Below the pieces are notes generated by a model. It was not told the DNA's origin, searched no databases, and saw only the letters and a program-made list of their open reading frames with translations. The translations under genes were made by a program, and so were the position numbers. Shown here piece by piece: positions 7,673 through 16,555 of a DNA stretch of 19,742 bases. Numbering within the stretch: position 1 is the first letter of the stretch; each line of letters starts with the position of its first letter. The stretch comes from JAXHMM01 sp964528445 (GTDB lineage Bacteria > Bacteroidota > Rhodothermia > Balneolales > Balneolaceae): contig CAZGSL010000035.1 in assembly GCA_964528445.1 (NCBI GenBank), positions 1 to 19,742 of the forward strand, written 5' to 3'.

Positions 7673-7704
7673 TTTGAGAATTTCTCTTCTATTGGTTAAG
7701 GTTC
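7673..7704 (+). promoter_or_regulatory. Weak candidate promoter for the VPS10-like gene
   Basis: TTTG (7673-7676) is followed after 20 bases by TAAGGTTC (7697-7704), in the arrangement of Bacteroidota promoters, but the -7 half matches only in part. It lies just after the tRNA and would give a leader of about 35 bases before the ATG at 7747. Confidence 0.25.
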
Positions 7705-7746
7705 GGTGCATGTGATTCGCTAATCCATCATCAATCCACACCCGTT

Positions 7747-10700
7747 ATGAAGACGCGCTCTCTCTCCCTGCTTCTCATCTTCCTGCTCGCCTCCCTTCCC
7801 ATGTCGGGTCAGGACGCATCGATCCTGGAGGAAACCAGCTACAGCGGACTCCAGCTCAGGAATATCGGGCCCGCCCTCAACACCGGGCGGATAGCCGATA
7901 TCGCCATCCATCCCAACAACGAGAACACCTGGTACGTGGCGGTGGGCTCCGGCAACGTCTGGAAGACGGTCAACGCCGGCACGACGTGGGATCCCATCTT
8001 CGACCACCAGGGCTCCTACTCCATCGGGGCCGTTACCATCGACCCAGGCAATCCCAACATCGTCTGGGTAGGCACCGGCGAGAACGTCGGCGGGCGACAC
8101 GTGGGCTACGGCGACGGGATCTACCGTTCCACCGACGGGGGACGCTCATGGGAGAATATGGGCCTGGAGAACTCCGAGCACATCTCCAAGATTATTGTTC
8201 ACCCCAAGAATTCCGATATCGTCTGGGTGGCCGCGCAGGGTCCGCTGTGGAACAGCGGCGATCAGCGGGGACTCTACAAGACCACCGACGGGGGAGAGAC
8301 GTGGACCAAAACGCTGGGCAACGCCGAGTGGACCGGCGCCACCGACATTGTGATCGACCCGCGGAACCCGGACGTGCTGTACGCGGCCACGTGGGACCGT
8401 CACCGGACGCCGGCCGCCTATATGGGAGGGGGACCCGGTTCGGGCGTCCATAAGTCGACCGACGGCGGGGAAACGTGGACCGAACTGGGCGGCGGACTGC
8501 CCGGGGGACCCCTGGGCAAAATCGGCCTGGCTATCTCCCCGCAGGATCCCGACCGGATCTACGCCGCCATTGAAACCATCCACACGGAGGGCGGCGTCTG
8601 GATGTCGACCGATCGCGGCGCCTCCTGGCAGTATATGTCCGACGCCGTTTCGGGGGGTACCGGACCCCACTACTACCAGGAGCTCTACGCCTCGCCCCAC
8701 AACTTCGGCGAGCTCTACCTGGTGAGCAGCACCACGCTGATGTCGACCGACCACGGCGCCAACTTTGATTATATTGACAACGGCTCCAAGCACGTGGACG
8801 ATCACGCCATCGCTTTCAAAAAAGACGATCCCGACTACATCCTGTTCGGGACGGACGGGGGACTCTACGAAACTTACGACAAGATGGAGTCCTGGCGGCA
8901 CCTCGACAATATGCCGGTTATGCAGTACTACAAGATATCGGTGGACAACGCCAAGCCGTTCTACAACGTCTACGGGGGTACGCAGGACAACGGCTCCAAC
9001 GGGGGACCCACCCGGACCATGAACTCCGACGGCATTACCAACGGAGACTGGTTCAAGATTCTCGGGGCCGACGGGCACGACAACGCCACCGAGCCGGGCA
9101 ATCCCGACATCGTCTACGCCGAGAGCCAGGAGGGAGGCCTTAGCCGCATCGACCGCACCACCGGCGAGGAGGTCTTTATCCAGCCTCAGCCGCGCGAGGG
9201 GGAGGGACTGGAGCGATTCAACTGGGACGCCCCGGTGGAGATTTCCCCGCACAGTCCCACCCGCGTCTACCACGCCTCCCACCGCGTCTGGCGCTCGGAG
9301 AACCGCGGCAACAGCTGGACGCCTATTTCGGGCGACCTGACCCGGGACGAGGAGCGCATCACGCTCCCCATCATGGGCAAGCAGAAGAGCTTTGACAACG
9401 CGTGGGACGTCGGCGCCATGTCCAATTACAACACCATCACCTCCCTGGCCGAATCGCCCGTGCAGCAGGGCCTGCTCTACGCCGGCACGGACGACGGACT
9501 CTTTCACGTCTCCGAGAACGCCGGGGAGAGCTGGCGGCAGGTAAACCTTGGTGATATCGAGGGCGTGCCCGAGAGAATTTTCGTGAACGACATCGTGGCC
9601 GACCGGCACGACGCAAATACGGTCTATGTGATGGGCGACGACCACAAGAACGGCGACCTCAGTCCCTACCTGCTCAAGAGCACCGACCGCGGCGAATCGT
9701 GGACCCGCATCGACGGGGACCTGCCGGACCGCCACCTGGTCTGGCGGATGACCCAGGACCACGTGAACCCGGACCTGCTCTTCGCGGCCACCGAGTTCGG
9801 CATCTACTTTACGGTCGACGGCGGCGAGCAGTGGATGGAGCTCGGCGGAGGCGTGCCCACCATCGCCTTCCGCGACATTCACATCCAGCGGGAGTGGAAC
9901 GACCTGGTGGCCGGCTCCTTCGGACGGGGCATTTTCGTGCTGGACGACTACACGCCGCTGCGGGAGCTAACGCCCGAACTGTTGAACCGGGAGGCCGTGC
10001 TCTTCGACAGCCGCGACGCCCTCTGGTATGTGCCCGACAACAAGATCGATTCGGAAGGTGCCAGCGAGTGGTCGGCCGAGAACCCGCCCTACGGCGCCAC
10101 TTTCACCTACTACCTGAAGGACGGCCTGGAGTCGCTGGAGAACATGCGCCAGGCCGACGAGCGCGCCCTGGAAGAGGATGAGGACGTGCCGTTCGTGGGA
10201 TGGGACAGCCTGGAGACCGAAATGCGCGAGCAGGGTCCCACGGTTCTGATCACGATCAAAGACGACAACGGCAACGTGGTGAACCGGGTTACCGGTCCCT
10301 CCTCCTCCGGCTTCCACCGCGTCAACTGGGAGCTGGACTACCACAGCCAGAGCATCATCGAGGTGGGCGAGAGCGCCGGAGGTTTCTTTGGCGGCGGCTT
10401 CCGCGTTACGCCGGGAACTTATACGGCCGAACTTTCCAAGGTGGTTCGCGGCGAGGTCACCCAGCTGGCCGACCCCATAACCTTTGAGGTGGAACCGCTC
10501 TTCGAGGGAGCCCTGCCTCGCGCCTCCAACTCCGAATTCTCTTCGTTCCGGGAGACGCTCACGGAGTTCCAGCGTGAGCTGACCCGCGCCGAGGAGAACA
10601 TGCAGGAGCAGATCGACCTGGTCAGCGCCATGCAGACCGCCCTGCGGCGCGCGCCCGAGGAGAACCCCGAACTGACGACCCGCCTGAACGATACGCGCCT

Positions 10701-10977
10701 CGAGCTGCTGGAGCTCAACGAGGAGTTCGAGGGCAGCGAGGCAAAAGGCCAGATCGGCGAAAGCGGTCCGCCGTCCCCCTCCGACCGCCTCTTTGTGGGG
10801 TACCGGGCCCTGTTTACCACCTACGGGCCCACGGAGATGCACCGGCAGACCGTGGCCGCGGGACAGCAGGAGCTGGCCGACATCCGCGATCGCATCCAGG
10901 AGTACGCGGAGAATGTCATACCTGAGCTTCGGAAGGCCGTGGAGGCCACCGGCGCGCCGCCCATCGAGGATTTCTAG
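7747..10977 (+). CDS. Secreted VPS10/sortilin-like Asp-box beta-propeller protein
   Basis: The 1076-residue product starts with a signal peptide (MKTRSLSLLLIFLLASLP, cleavage probably near residue 21-22; no lipobox cysteine). Asp-box motifs of the form S/T-x-D-x-G-x-S/T-W recur near residues 75, 130, 180, 239, 289, 335, 519, 590, 647 and 691; some carry N or E in place of D. These predict a large or double beta-propeller like the VPS10 domain of sortilin. About residues 830-915 look like an Ig/FlgD-type beta domain (VLITIKDDNGNVV, PGTYTAEL). Residues about 930-1000 are helical and probably coiled-coil, and a helical tail follows. Such proteins are usually labelled VPS10 or glycosyl hydrolase BNR proteins; their substrate is unknown, and I see no proven catalytic site. 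There is no cysteine in the whole sequence and no T9SS-type C-terminal domain. It is probably transcribed alone. Confidence 0.88.
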   Translation: MKTRSLSLLLIFLLASLPMSGQDASILEETSYSGLQLRNIGPALNTGRIADIAIHPNNENTWYVAVGSGNVWKTVNAGTTWDPIFDHQGSYSIGAVTIDPGNPNIVWVGTGENVGGRHVGYGDGIYRSTDGGRSWENMGLENSEHISKIIVHPKNSDIVWVAAQGPLWNSGDQRGLYKTTDGGETWTKTLGNAEWTGATDIVIDPRNPDVLYAATWDRHRTPAAYMGGGPGSGVHKSTDGGETWTELGGGLPGGPLGKIGLAISPQDPDRIYAAIETIHTEGGVWMSTDRGASWQYMSDAVSGGTGPHYYQELYASPHNFGELYLVSSTTLMSTDHGANFDYIDNGSKHVDDHAIAFKKDDPDYILFGTDGGLYETYDKMESWRHLDNMPVMQYYKISVDNAKPFYNVYGGTQDNGSNGGPTRTMNSDGITNGDWFKILGADGHDNATEPGNPDIVYAESQEGGLSRIDRTTGEEVFIQPQPREGEGLERFNWDAPVEISPHSPTRVYHASHRVWRSENRGNSWTPISGDLTRDEERITLPIMGKQKSFDNAWDVGAMSNYNTITSLAESPVQQGLLYAGTDDGLFHVSENAGESWRQVNLGDIEGVPERIFVNDIVADRHDANTVYVMGDDHKNGDLSPYLLKSTDRGESWTRIDGDLPDRHLVWRMTQDHVNPDLLFAATEFGIYFTVDGGEQWMELGGGVPTIAFRDIHIQREWNDLVAGSFGRGIFVLDDYTPLRELTPELLNREAVLFDSRDALWYVPDNKIDSEGASEWSAENPPYGATFTYYLKDGLESLENMRQADERALEEDEDVPFVGWDSLETEMREQGPTVLITIKDDNGNVVNRVTGPSSSGFHRVNWELDYHSQSIIEVGESAGGFFGGGFRVTPGTYTAELSKVVRGEVTQLADPITFEVEPLFEGALPRASNSEFSSFRETLTEFQRELTRAEENMQEQIDLVSAMQTALRRAPEENPELTTRLNDTRLELLELNEEFEGSEAKGQIGESGPPSPSDRLFVGYRALFTTYGPTEMHRQTVAAGQQELADIRDRIQEYAENVIPELRKAVEATGAPPIEDF

Positions 10978-10984
10978 CGAAAGG

Positions 10985-11404
10985 TTACTCCCCGTGAAGG
11001 GTGACCACCAGGGTGCGGGATCCCTTGCTCTCGCGGTGTTCGCAGAGAAAAATGCCCTGCCAGGTTCCGAAGTTGAACGATCCGCCGGTAATGGGGATGG
11101 TAACGGATGAGCCCAGCAGGGAGCTCTTGATATGGGAGGTCATGTCGTCCGGCCCCTCGACCGTATGCTCGTAGAGGGAGGTATCCTCCGGGACCATCCG
11201 CTTGAAATGGGTGTAGAAATCGCGGCGGACCGCCGGATCGTTGTTCTCGTTGATAGTGATGCTGGCGCTGGTGTGTTTTATGAAAATATGGGCCAGCCCC
11301 TTTTCTATCTTATCGATTTCCGGAACTTTTTCAAGGATCTCCCCGGTCACCAGGTGATATCCCCGCTCACGGGGAGAGAGCGATATTTCCGATTGATACC
11401 ACAT
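10985..11404 (-). CDS. yjbQ: YjbQ family protein (UPF0047, secondary thiamine-phosphate synthase)
   Basis: The 139-residue product matches the YjbQ/UPF0047 family in length and motifs: HTSASITINEN (44-54), DDMTSHIKSSLLGSS, and the C-terminal GGSFNFGTWQGIFLCEHR with His123-Arg124. E. coli YjbQ has a weak thiamine-phosphate synthase activity that can replace ThiE when overproduced; the natural role is unsettled. It starts 24 bases after the stop of the SDR gene on the same strand, so the two probably form an operon. Its 3' end is convergent with the VPS10-like gene, with only seven bases between the stop codons. The upstream region is A-rich without a clear Shine-Dalgarno. Confidence 0.93.
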   Translation of the reverse strand: MWYQSEISLSPRERGYHLVTGEILEKVPEIDKIEKGLAHIFIKHTSASITINENNDPAVRRDFYTHFKRMVPEDTSLYEHTVEGPDDMTSHIKSSLLGSSVTIPITGGSFNFGTWQGIFLCEHRESKGSRTLVVTLHGE

Positions 11405-11428
11405 AGCGTTGACATTTTTTTGCGTTTG

Positions 11429-12205
11429 TCAGCCGAACAGCCCCTGTATGCTCCCGCCGTCGTGACTGAGGGTCTGGCCGGTCACGTATCCGGCCCGCGG
11501 AGAGAGCAGCCAGGCCGCCAGGCCCGCCAGCTCGCCCGCCTCCCCCATGCGTCCCACGGGGATGGCGGCTTCCATCTCGGCCTTCGCCTCCTCGAAACTC
11601 CGGTCGCTGTCTTCGGCCTCCTTCCGTATCACCCGGTCGATGGCGGGGGTGTTGTGAGAGCCGGGTGCCAGCACGTTGACGGTGATCCCCCGGCCGGCGA
11701 CCTCCCGGGAGAGGGTCTTGGCGAAACCCACCACGCCGGCACGGAAAGCGTTGCTGAGCACCAGCTTGGCCAGGGGCTGCTTGACCGACTTGCTTTCGAT
11801 GAACAGGATTCGTCCGTACTCGTTGGGGGTAAAATAGGAGATCAGTCGAAGCGACAGCTCGATTTTCCACCGCATGACCGTTTTGTAGGCCTTGTCCCAG
11901 TCCAGCATGGCCGTCTCCAGCGGGGAGAGGGCGGGAGGTCCCCCGGCGTTCAGCACCACGCCATGGAGCGTATGGTTCCCGATGGCGGCCTCGATTTCGT
12001 TGTGGGTCTCCTCCTGCAGCAGGTTTCCCGCGACGGGGGCGACCTGCCCGGGATAATCGGTTTCAAGTTCCTGCAGCTTCTCCTCCCTCCGGGCTACAGC
12101 GATGATTTCCGCACCCTCCTTCAGCAGCTGTTCGGCGATGGCGCGCCCGAAACCGCTGCTGGCCCCGCACACGACAAATCTCTGGTCGGATATCTGTAGA
12201 TCCAT
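11429..12205 (-). CDS. SDR-fold protein lacking the catalytic YxxxK pair
   Basis: The 258-residue product has the Rossmann fold of short-chain dehydrogenases: cofactor loop CGASSGFGRAIA (13-24), VLNAGGPP (84-91), Ser138 at the usual catalytic serine position, and the C-terminal GYVTGQTLSHDGG. Where YxxxK is expected the sequence reads LSNAF (150-154), within LVLSNAFRAGVVGFAKTLS, so both Tyr and Lys are missing. This matches a known beta-ketoacyl-ACP-reductase-like SDR subgroup that deviates from the catalytic tetrad; the reaction, if any, is unknown. The ATG at 12203-12205 is chosen because the upstream in-frame extension of 59 residues is unlike the family. The stop is 24 bases before yjbQ. 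Confidence 0.85.
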   Translation of the reverse strand: MDLQISDQRFVVCGASSGFGRAIAEQLLKEGAEIIAVARREEKLQELETDYPGQVAPVAGNLLQEETHNEIEAAIGNHTLHGVVLNAGGPPALSPLETAMLDWDKAYKTVMRWKIELSLRLISYFTPNEYGRILFIESKSVKQPLAKLVLSNAFRAGVVGFAKTLSREVAGRGITVNVLAPGSHNTPAIDRVIRKEAEDSDRSFEEAKAEMEAAIPVGRMGEAGELAGLAAWLLSPRAGYVTGQTLSHDGGSIQGLFG

Positions 12206-12460
12206 GTTTTCCTTATTTCGGGTTCTGTGTTCAGCGCCGGCGCCGCGTTCGCCCTTTACCTGTGCAACGGGGTGCGGCTCCCGGTTCATTCGTTCCGTCG
12301 TGGGCAAAGTATGAATCGAGGAGATAAAATTATAATCGGCCGAAAGGGGAGGGCATCCGGACGGCCGGGGGTATTGTTTCATGGCGGAACTATGCGGAGA
12401 TCTCCCAAAAAAGCCTTATTTTAAGGGTCTTTTTAATTCAGGATAAAGCTACCAAACCAG
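12206..12460 (+). other. Divergent intergenic region between the SDR gene and typA
   Basis: These 255 bases separate two divergent genes and must hold promoters for both. The half next to typA is AT-rich (12390-12450). I found no -33/-7 pair on either strand that I would call, no riboswitch-like structure, and no convincing small gene. Confidence 0.5.
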
Positions 12461-14287
12461 ATGAGCCAGGACATTCGAAATATCGCCATAATCGCCCACG
12501 TGGACCACGGCAAGACGACGCTGGTCGACCAGATGCTGCGCCAGAGCGGCACCTTCCGGGAAAACCAGCAGGTGCGTGAGCGGGTCATGGACTCCGGCGA
12601 CCTGGAGCGGGAGAAGGGCATTACCATCAGCTCCAAGAACACCGCTATTCGCTGGGAAGACACGAAAATCAATATCGTGGACACGCCCGGCCACGCCGAC
12701 TTCGGCGGGGAGGTGGAGCGTATCCTGAAGATGGTGAACGGGGTGCTCCTGCTGGTGGACGCCGCCGAGGGACCGCTTCCGCAGACCAAGTTCGTGCTGC
12801 GCAAGTCTCTCCGCATGGGGTACCGTCCCATCGTGGTCATAAATAAGATTGACCGCAAGGACGCCCGGCCGGACGAGGTTCTCAACGAAATTTTCGACCT
12901 GTTCGTGATGCTGGACGCCGACGACGAGCAGCTCGATTTTCCCCTGCTCTACGCCGTCGGCATCGAGGGGATCGCCAAACGGGAACTGGAGCACGAAGGG
13001 GAGGATCTGACGCCGCTTTTCGAGACCATTGTGCACCACGTTCCCCCTCCCGAGCAGGAGCCCGACGCCCCTTTCAAGATGCTGGTGAGCAGCATCGACT
13101 GGAACGACTACGTGGGACGCATCGCCATCGGGCGCGTGGAGCAGGGACGCATTCGCCAGAACCAGGAGATCGCCCTGCTCGACCGAAACGGCAACCTGAA
13201 GGAGAAGGCGCGGGCCACCAAGCTGTTTGCGTTCGAGGGACTGGCACGTGAGCCGGTGGAAGAGGCCCTGGCGGGTGATATCATCGCGCTGGCCGGTTAC
13301 CAGCAGACGGATATCGGCGATACGCTTACGGCCGCCACCGACATGACCGCCATTCCCTACCCGGACATCGACCAGCCTACCATGGCGATGTTCTTCCGGG
13401 TCAACGACTCCCCCTTCTCCGGACTGGAGGGCGATTACGTCACCTCCAACCAGATCAAGGACCGCCTGATGCGCGAGATCCGCACCAACGTCGCCATCAA
13501 GGTGGAGGAGACCGCCAGCCCGGACGTCTACAAGGTGGCCGGCCGCGGGGAGCTGCAGCTGGCCATTCTTATCGAAACCATGCGCAGGGAGGGATACGAA
13601 TTTTCCGTTTCCCGTCCCGAGGTGCTGCTCAGGGAGATCGACGGCACCGTCCACGAGCCCTACGAGGAGGTGGTGGTGGACGTGCACCAGGATTATGCCA
13701 ACCGGGTCATCGACAATCTTCAGCAGCGCAGGGGGATTTTGACCTCCATGACCAGCGAGGGGGAGAACAACCGCCTGGTCTTCGAAGTGCCCTCGCGCGG
13801 GCTGATCGGCTTCCGCGGGGAGATGCTTACCGAGACGCGCGGCACCGGCGTTATGCATCAGCAGTTTGAGGAGTACCGTCCCCACGCCGGGGAGGTCCCC
13901 ACCCGCAACCGCGGGGCCCTCATCGCCCTGGAGCGCGGAGAGGTGACCTCCTACGCGCTGGAGGGGCTGCAGGACCGCGGCACGTTCTTCGTGGAGCCGG
14001 GCGATCCGGTCTATATGGGACAGGTGGTGGGCAGCAACAACCGCTCCGACGACCTGGTGGTGAACGTGGTCAAGAAGAAGAATCTCACCAACCACCGCGC
14101 CACCCAGAGCCAGGACGCCGTGAAGATCAACCCGGCCAAAAAAATGAGCCTGGAGCAGTGTATCGAATTCATCGCCCGCGACGAGCTGCTGGAGGTGACC
14201 CCCGAAAGCCTGCGCATCCGCAAGATGTATCTCGATCCGAATGAGCGGAAGCGGGCCGAAAAGCGGGGCCTGCTGGAAAGGGTGTGA
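12461..14287 (+). CDS. typA: Ribosome-associated GTPase TypA/BipA
   Basis: TypA (BipA) is a translational GTPase related to EF-G that binds 70S ribosomes and acts in ribosome assembly and in stress or low-temperature growth. The 608 residues have the standard layout: P-loop AHVDHGKT (12-19), EREKGITI (49-56), DTPGH (74-78), NKID (128-131), a beta-barrel domain 2, EF-G-like domains III and V, and the TypA-specific C-terminal domain with GLIGFRGEML, TRGTGVMHQQF and RALIALERGEV-like segments followed by VKKKNLTNHRA. The ATG at 12461 directly precedes the GTPase domain. The stop TGA is immediately followed by the minus-strand stop of recG, with no base between. Confidence 0.96.
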   Translation: MSQDIRNIAIIAHVDHGKTTLVDQMLRQSGTFRENQQVRERVMDSGDLEREKGITISSKNTAIRWEDTKINIVDTPGHADFGGEVERILKMVNGVLLLVDAAEGPLPQTKFVLRKSLRMGYRPIVVINKIDRKDARPDEVLNEIFDLFVMLDADDEQLDFPLLYAVGIEGIAKRELEHEGEDLTPLFETIVHHVPPPEQEPDAPFKMLVSSIDWNDYVGRIAIGRVEQGRIRQNQEIALLDRNGNLKEKARATKLFAFEGLAREPVEEALAGDIIALAGYQQTDIGDTLTAATDMTAIPYPDIDQPTMAMFFRVNDSPFSGLEGDYVTSNQIKDRLMREIRTNVAIKVEETASPDVYKVAGRGELQLAILIETMRREGYEFSVSRPEVLLREIDGTVHEPYEEVVVDVHQDYANRVIDNLQQRRGILTSMTSEGENNRLVFEVPSRGLIGFRGEMLTETRGTGVMHQQFEEYRPHAGEVPTRNRGALIALERGEVTSYALEGLQDRGTFFVEPGDPVYMGQVVGSNNRSDDLVVNVVKKKNLTNHRATQSQDAVKINPAKKMSLEQCIEFIARDELLEVTPESLRIRKMYLDPNERKRAEKRGLLERV

Positions 14288-16357
14288 TCATCCCATCCCG
14301 TAGAACCGCGCCCGCTCCTTGAAATAGGGGAGGAAGATCTTTTTCAGCTCGGCGTGCCGGGGCTTTTCAAGTCCGGGATCTTCCTTGATAAGCTCCCATG
14401 CCGCGCTTTTGGCCTGCTCCAGCAGCCACTGGTCCTCCACGATATCGGCCACCCGGAACTCCGGAAGCCCGCTCTGTCTGGTGCCCAGGAAATCGCCGGG
14501 CCCGCGCAGCTTCAGGTCGGCCTCAGCAATTTCAAAACCGTCGTTCGTACGGCTCATGGTGTTGAGGCGGACGCGCGCGTCCCGGCTCAGTTTCTGCCCG
14601 GGCAGCAAGATGCAGTAGCTCTGCCGGCTGCCGCGCCCGATGCGTCCCCGCAGCTGGTGAAGCTGGGAGAGGCCGAAGCGCTCGGCGTGCTCCACGATCA
14701 TGATGCTGGCGTTGGGAACGTCCACGCCCACCTCGATGACGGTGGTGGAGATCAGGACCTGGATTTCGTTCTCTATGAAGGCGCGCATGACCGCCTCCTT
14801 CTCCTCGTTTTTCATCCTCCCGTGGAGCAGTCCCACGCTGAACTCCTCAAACTCCTCCCGCAGTTTCTCGTAGCCCCGGGTGGCGTCTTTCAGGTCCATC
14901 GCCTCGGACTCCTCGACCAGGGGATAGACCACGTAGGCCTGTCCCCCGCCGGAGAGCTCTCGGCGGACGAAATCGTAGATCTCCGTCCGGCTGGATTCAC
15001 GGCGCACAGCCGTTTTCACCGGCTTGCGTCCCCCGGGCATCTCCCGAATGAGCGAGATGTCCAGGTCGCTGTAGAGGGTCATGGCCAGGGAACGGGGGAT
15101 GGGCGTGGCCGACATGACCAGCACGTGGGGATGGGATCCCTTCTCCAGGATTTCCGCCCTCTGCCGCACTCCGAAGCGGTGCTGTTCGTCGATGATCGCC
15201 AGGCCGAGCCGGTGGAAGTTCACCTCCTGCTGTATGACTGCGTGGGTGCCCACCGCGATCTGGCAGCCTCCGCCGGCAATATCCGAGAGGATATCCTGCC
15301 GGGCCCGTGCGTTCCTGCTGCCGGTCAGCAGCCGGACATTCAGTTCGAGGGGCTCCAGGAAATCCCGGAGCGTGCGGTAATGCTGCTCGGCGAGTATTTC
15401 GGTCGGGGCCATGAAGCAGGCCTGCAGGCCGTTGTCCACCGCCATCAGCATCGCGCCCACGGCCACCACGGTTTTGCCGGATCCCACATCACCCTGGATG
15501 AGCCGGTTCATCTGGCGTCCCGACCGGACGTCCCGCTTGATGTCCGACAGTGCCCGCTTCTGGTCGCCGGTCAGCTCGAAGGGGAGGTGCTCGTTGAAAA
15601 ATCGCCGGGTGTAATCGTCCATCGCTTCAAGCTTATGCCCCTGCTGCTTTTCAACGATACGATGCTTGATACGCGCGATACTCATTTCAAACAGGAAAAG
15701 CTCCTCGAACTTGAACCGCTCCCGCGCTTTCCGGTAGTCGGAGGGCTCCTCCGGAAAGTGAATCATCCGGTAGGCCTCTTTTCGCCGCGGGAAACCATGC
15801 TCCTTCAAAAGGCGGGGCGGAAGGAATTCGGGGGGATCGGTGTGGCGGAGGGCGATTTCGATCCATTCGCTGATCAGCCTGCTGGTAATCCGGGCTTTGG
15901 TGAAGGCCTTCCCCGAGGGATAGGACGGGGCGATGCGGCTGAGATCCTTCGGATCGGTCGATTCCCCCACCTTGTCGACCTCCGGGTGGGCCATGGAGAG
16001 GTTGCGCCCGTAGCGTTTCACCGTTCCGTAGAACGCCACGACTTCCCCCTTTTCAAACATCTTTTTCACCCACGATATCCCCTTGAACCAGACGCCCTTC
16101 ATCGACCCCGTATCGTCCGCTATCACCACTTCCAGGCGCCGCTTTTTCCCCCCTCCCGCAAAACGGATCGAGGTGACGCGGCCCACTACGGTGACCTCCT
16201 CGCCGGTTCCCCCCAGCTTCCCGATGGGCAGCACCGTGGTGCGGTCCAGGTACTTTCGCGGGAAGTAGTCCAGCAGGTCGCCGATGCTCCGCACGCCGTT
16301 CTCGGAGAGCGCCTCAAGGCGGCCGGTACTCAGTTTGGGAAGGTCCGTTAGTACCAA
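14288..16357 (-). CDS. recG: ATP-dependent DNA helicase RecG
   Basis: RecG is a branch-migration helicase that processes stalled replication forks and recombination intermediates. The 689-residue product has the N-terminal wedge (OB) domain, Walker A GDVGSGKT (289-296), DEQHRFG (390-396), SATPIPRS (416-423), HGRMKNEEKEAVM, VIEVGVDVPNA and QLRGRIGRG (568-576), and the C-terminal translocation segment. The start is read as TTG at 16355-16357: an in-frame TAA lies 12 codons upstream (16391-16393) and the first in-frame ATG is codon 86, which would remove much of the wedge. ATT at the codon before is the only other near-cognate choice worth noting. No Shine-Dalgarno is visible. Confidence 0.94.
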   Translation of the reverse strand: MVLTDLPKLSTGRLEALSENGVRSIGDLLDYFPRKYLDRTTVLPIGKLGGTGEEVTVVGRVTSIRFAGGGKKRRLEVVIADDTGSMKGVWFKGISWVKKMFEKGEVVAFYGTVKRYGRNLSMAHPEVDKVGESTDPKDLSRIAPSYPSGKAFTKARITSRLISEWIEIALRHTDPPEFLPPRLLKEHGFPRRKEAYRMIHFPEEPSDYRKARERFKFEELFLFEMSIARIKHRIVEKQQGHKLEAMDDYTRRFFNEHLPFELTGDQKRALSDIKRDVRSGRQMNRLIQGDVGSGKTVVAVGAMLMAVDNGLQACFMAPTEILAEQHYRTLRDFLEPLELNVRLLTGSRNARARQDILSDIAGGGCQIAVGTHAVIQQEVNFHRLGLAIIDEQHRFGVRQRAEILEKGSHPHVLVMSATPIPRSLAMTLYSDLDISLIREMPGGRKPVKTAVRRESSRTEIYDFVRRELSGGGQAYVVYPLVEESEAMDLKDATRGYEKLREEFEEFSVGLLHGRMKNEEKEAVMRAFIENEIQVLISTTVIEVGVDVPNASIMIVEHAERFGLSQLHQLRGRIGRGSRQSYCILLPGQKLSRDARVRLNTMSRTNDGFEIAEADLKLRGPGDFLGTRQSGLPEFRVADIVEDQWLLEQAKSAAWELIKEDPGLEKPRHAELKKIFLPYFKERARFYGMG

Positions 16358-16361
16358 AATT

Positions 16362-16387
16362 GATATACTGTTATATATAGATATACT
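16362..16387 (+). repeat. AT-rich direct repeat upstream of recG
   Basis: GATATACT occurs at 16362-16369 and again at 16380-16387, 18 bases apart, with TTATATATA between. This AT-only island stands out in a GC-rich window and lies immediately upstream of the recG start. It might be a promoter or protein-binding site, but no consensus supports a specific role. Confidence 0.4.
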
Positions 16388-16478
16388 TCTTTAGGGTCCC
16401 GCCTGGAGCCTGCAATCGAGGGGTGTCCTTTTTTAAGCTCCCTGCCGGACGAAACAGGGGATTATATGGTAATTAATC

Positions 16479-16510
16479 TTGCATTGATAGGCCTTAATTC
16501 CTTATCATTG
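16479..16510 (+). promoter_or_regulatory. Candidate promoter for the str operon
   Basis: TTG (16479-16481) is followed after 21 bases by TATCATTG (16503-16510), which differs from the Bacteroidota -7 consensus TAnnTTTG by one base. Transcription would begin near 16516, leaving a leader of about 40 bases before the rpsL GTG at 16556. The operon needs a strong promoter in this gap, and this is the best pair I see. Confidence 0.45.
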
Positions 16511-16555
16511 GCAACTCTCGATTGACCGGAAACCCCCTAATCAAGCGCATTACCT

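Noticed and set aside
10983..11006. Possible hairpin GGTTACTC / GGGTGACC with an 8-base loop at the convergent ends of the VPS10-like gene and yjbQ
   Set aside because: It needs two G-U pairs, works only on the plus-strand transcript, lies in yjbQ coding sequence and has no following T run, so it is not a credible terminator.
12311..12424. Possible 37-codon basic small ORF (MNRGDKIIIGRKGR start) in the SDR-typA gap
   Set aside because: It has no Shine-Dalgarno and no recognisable family, and occupies a region that must contain promoters; chance is the simpler explanation.
16430..16436. T run in the recG-rpsL gap, considered as a terminator or attenuator
   Set aside because: I could not find a stable inverted repeat directly before it on either strand.
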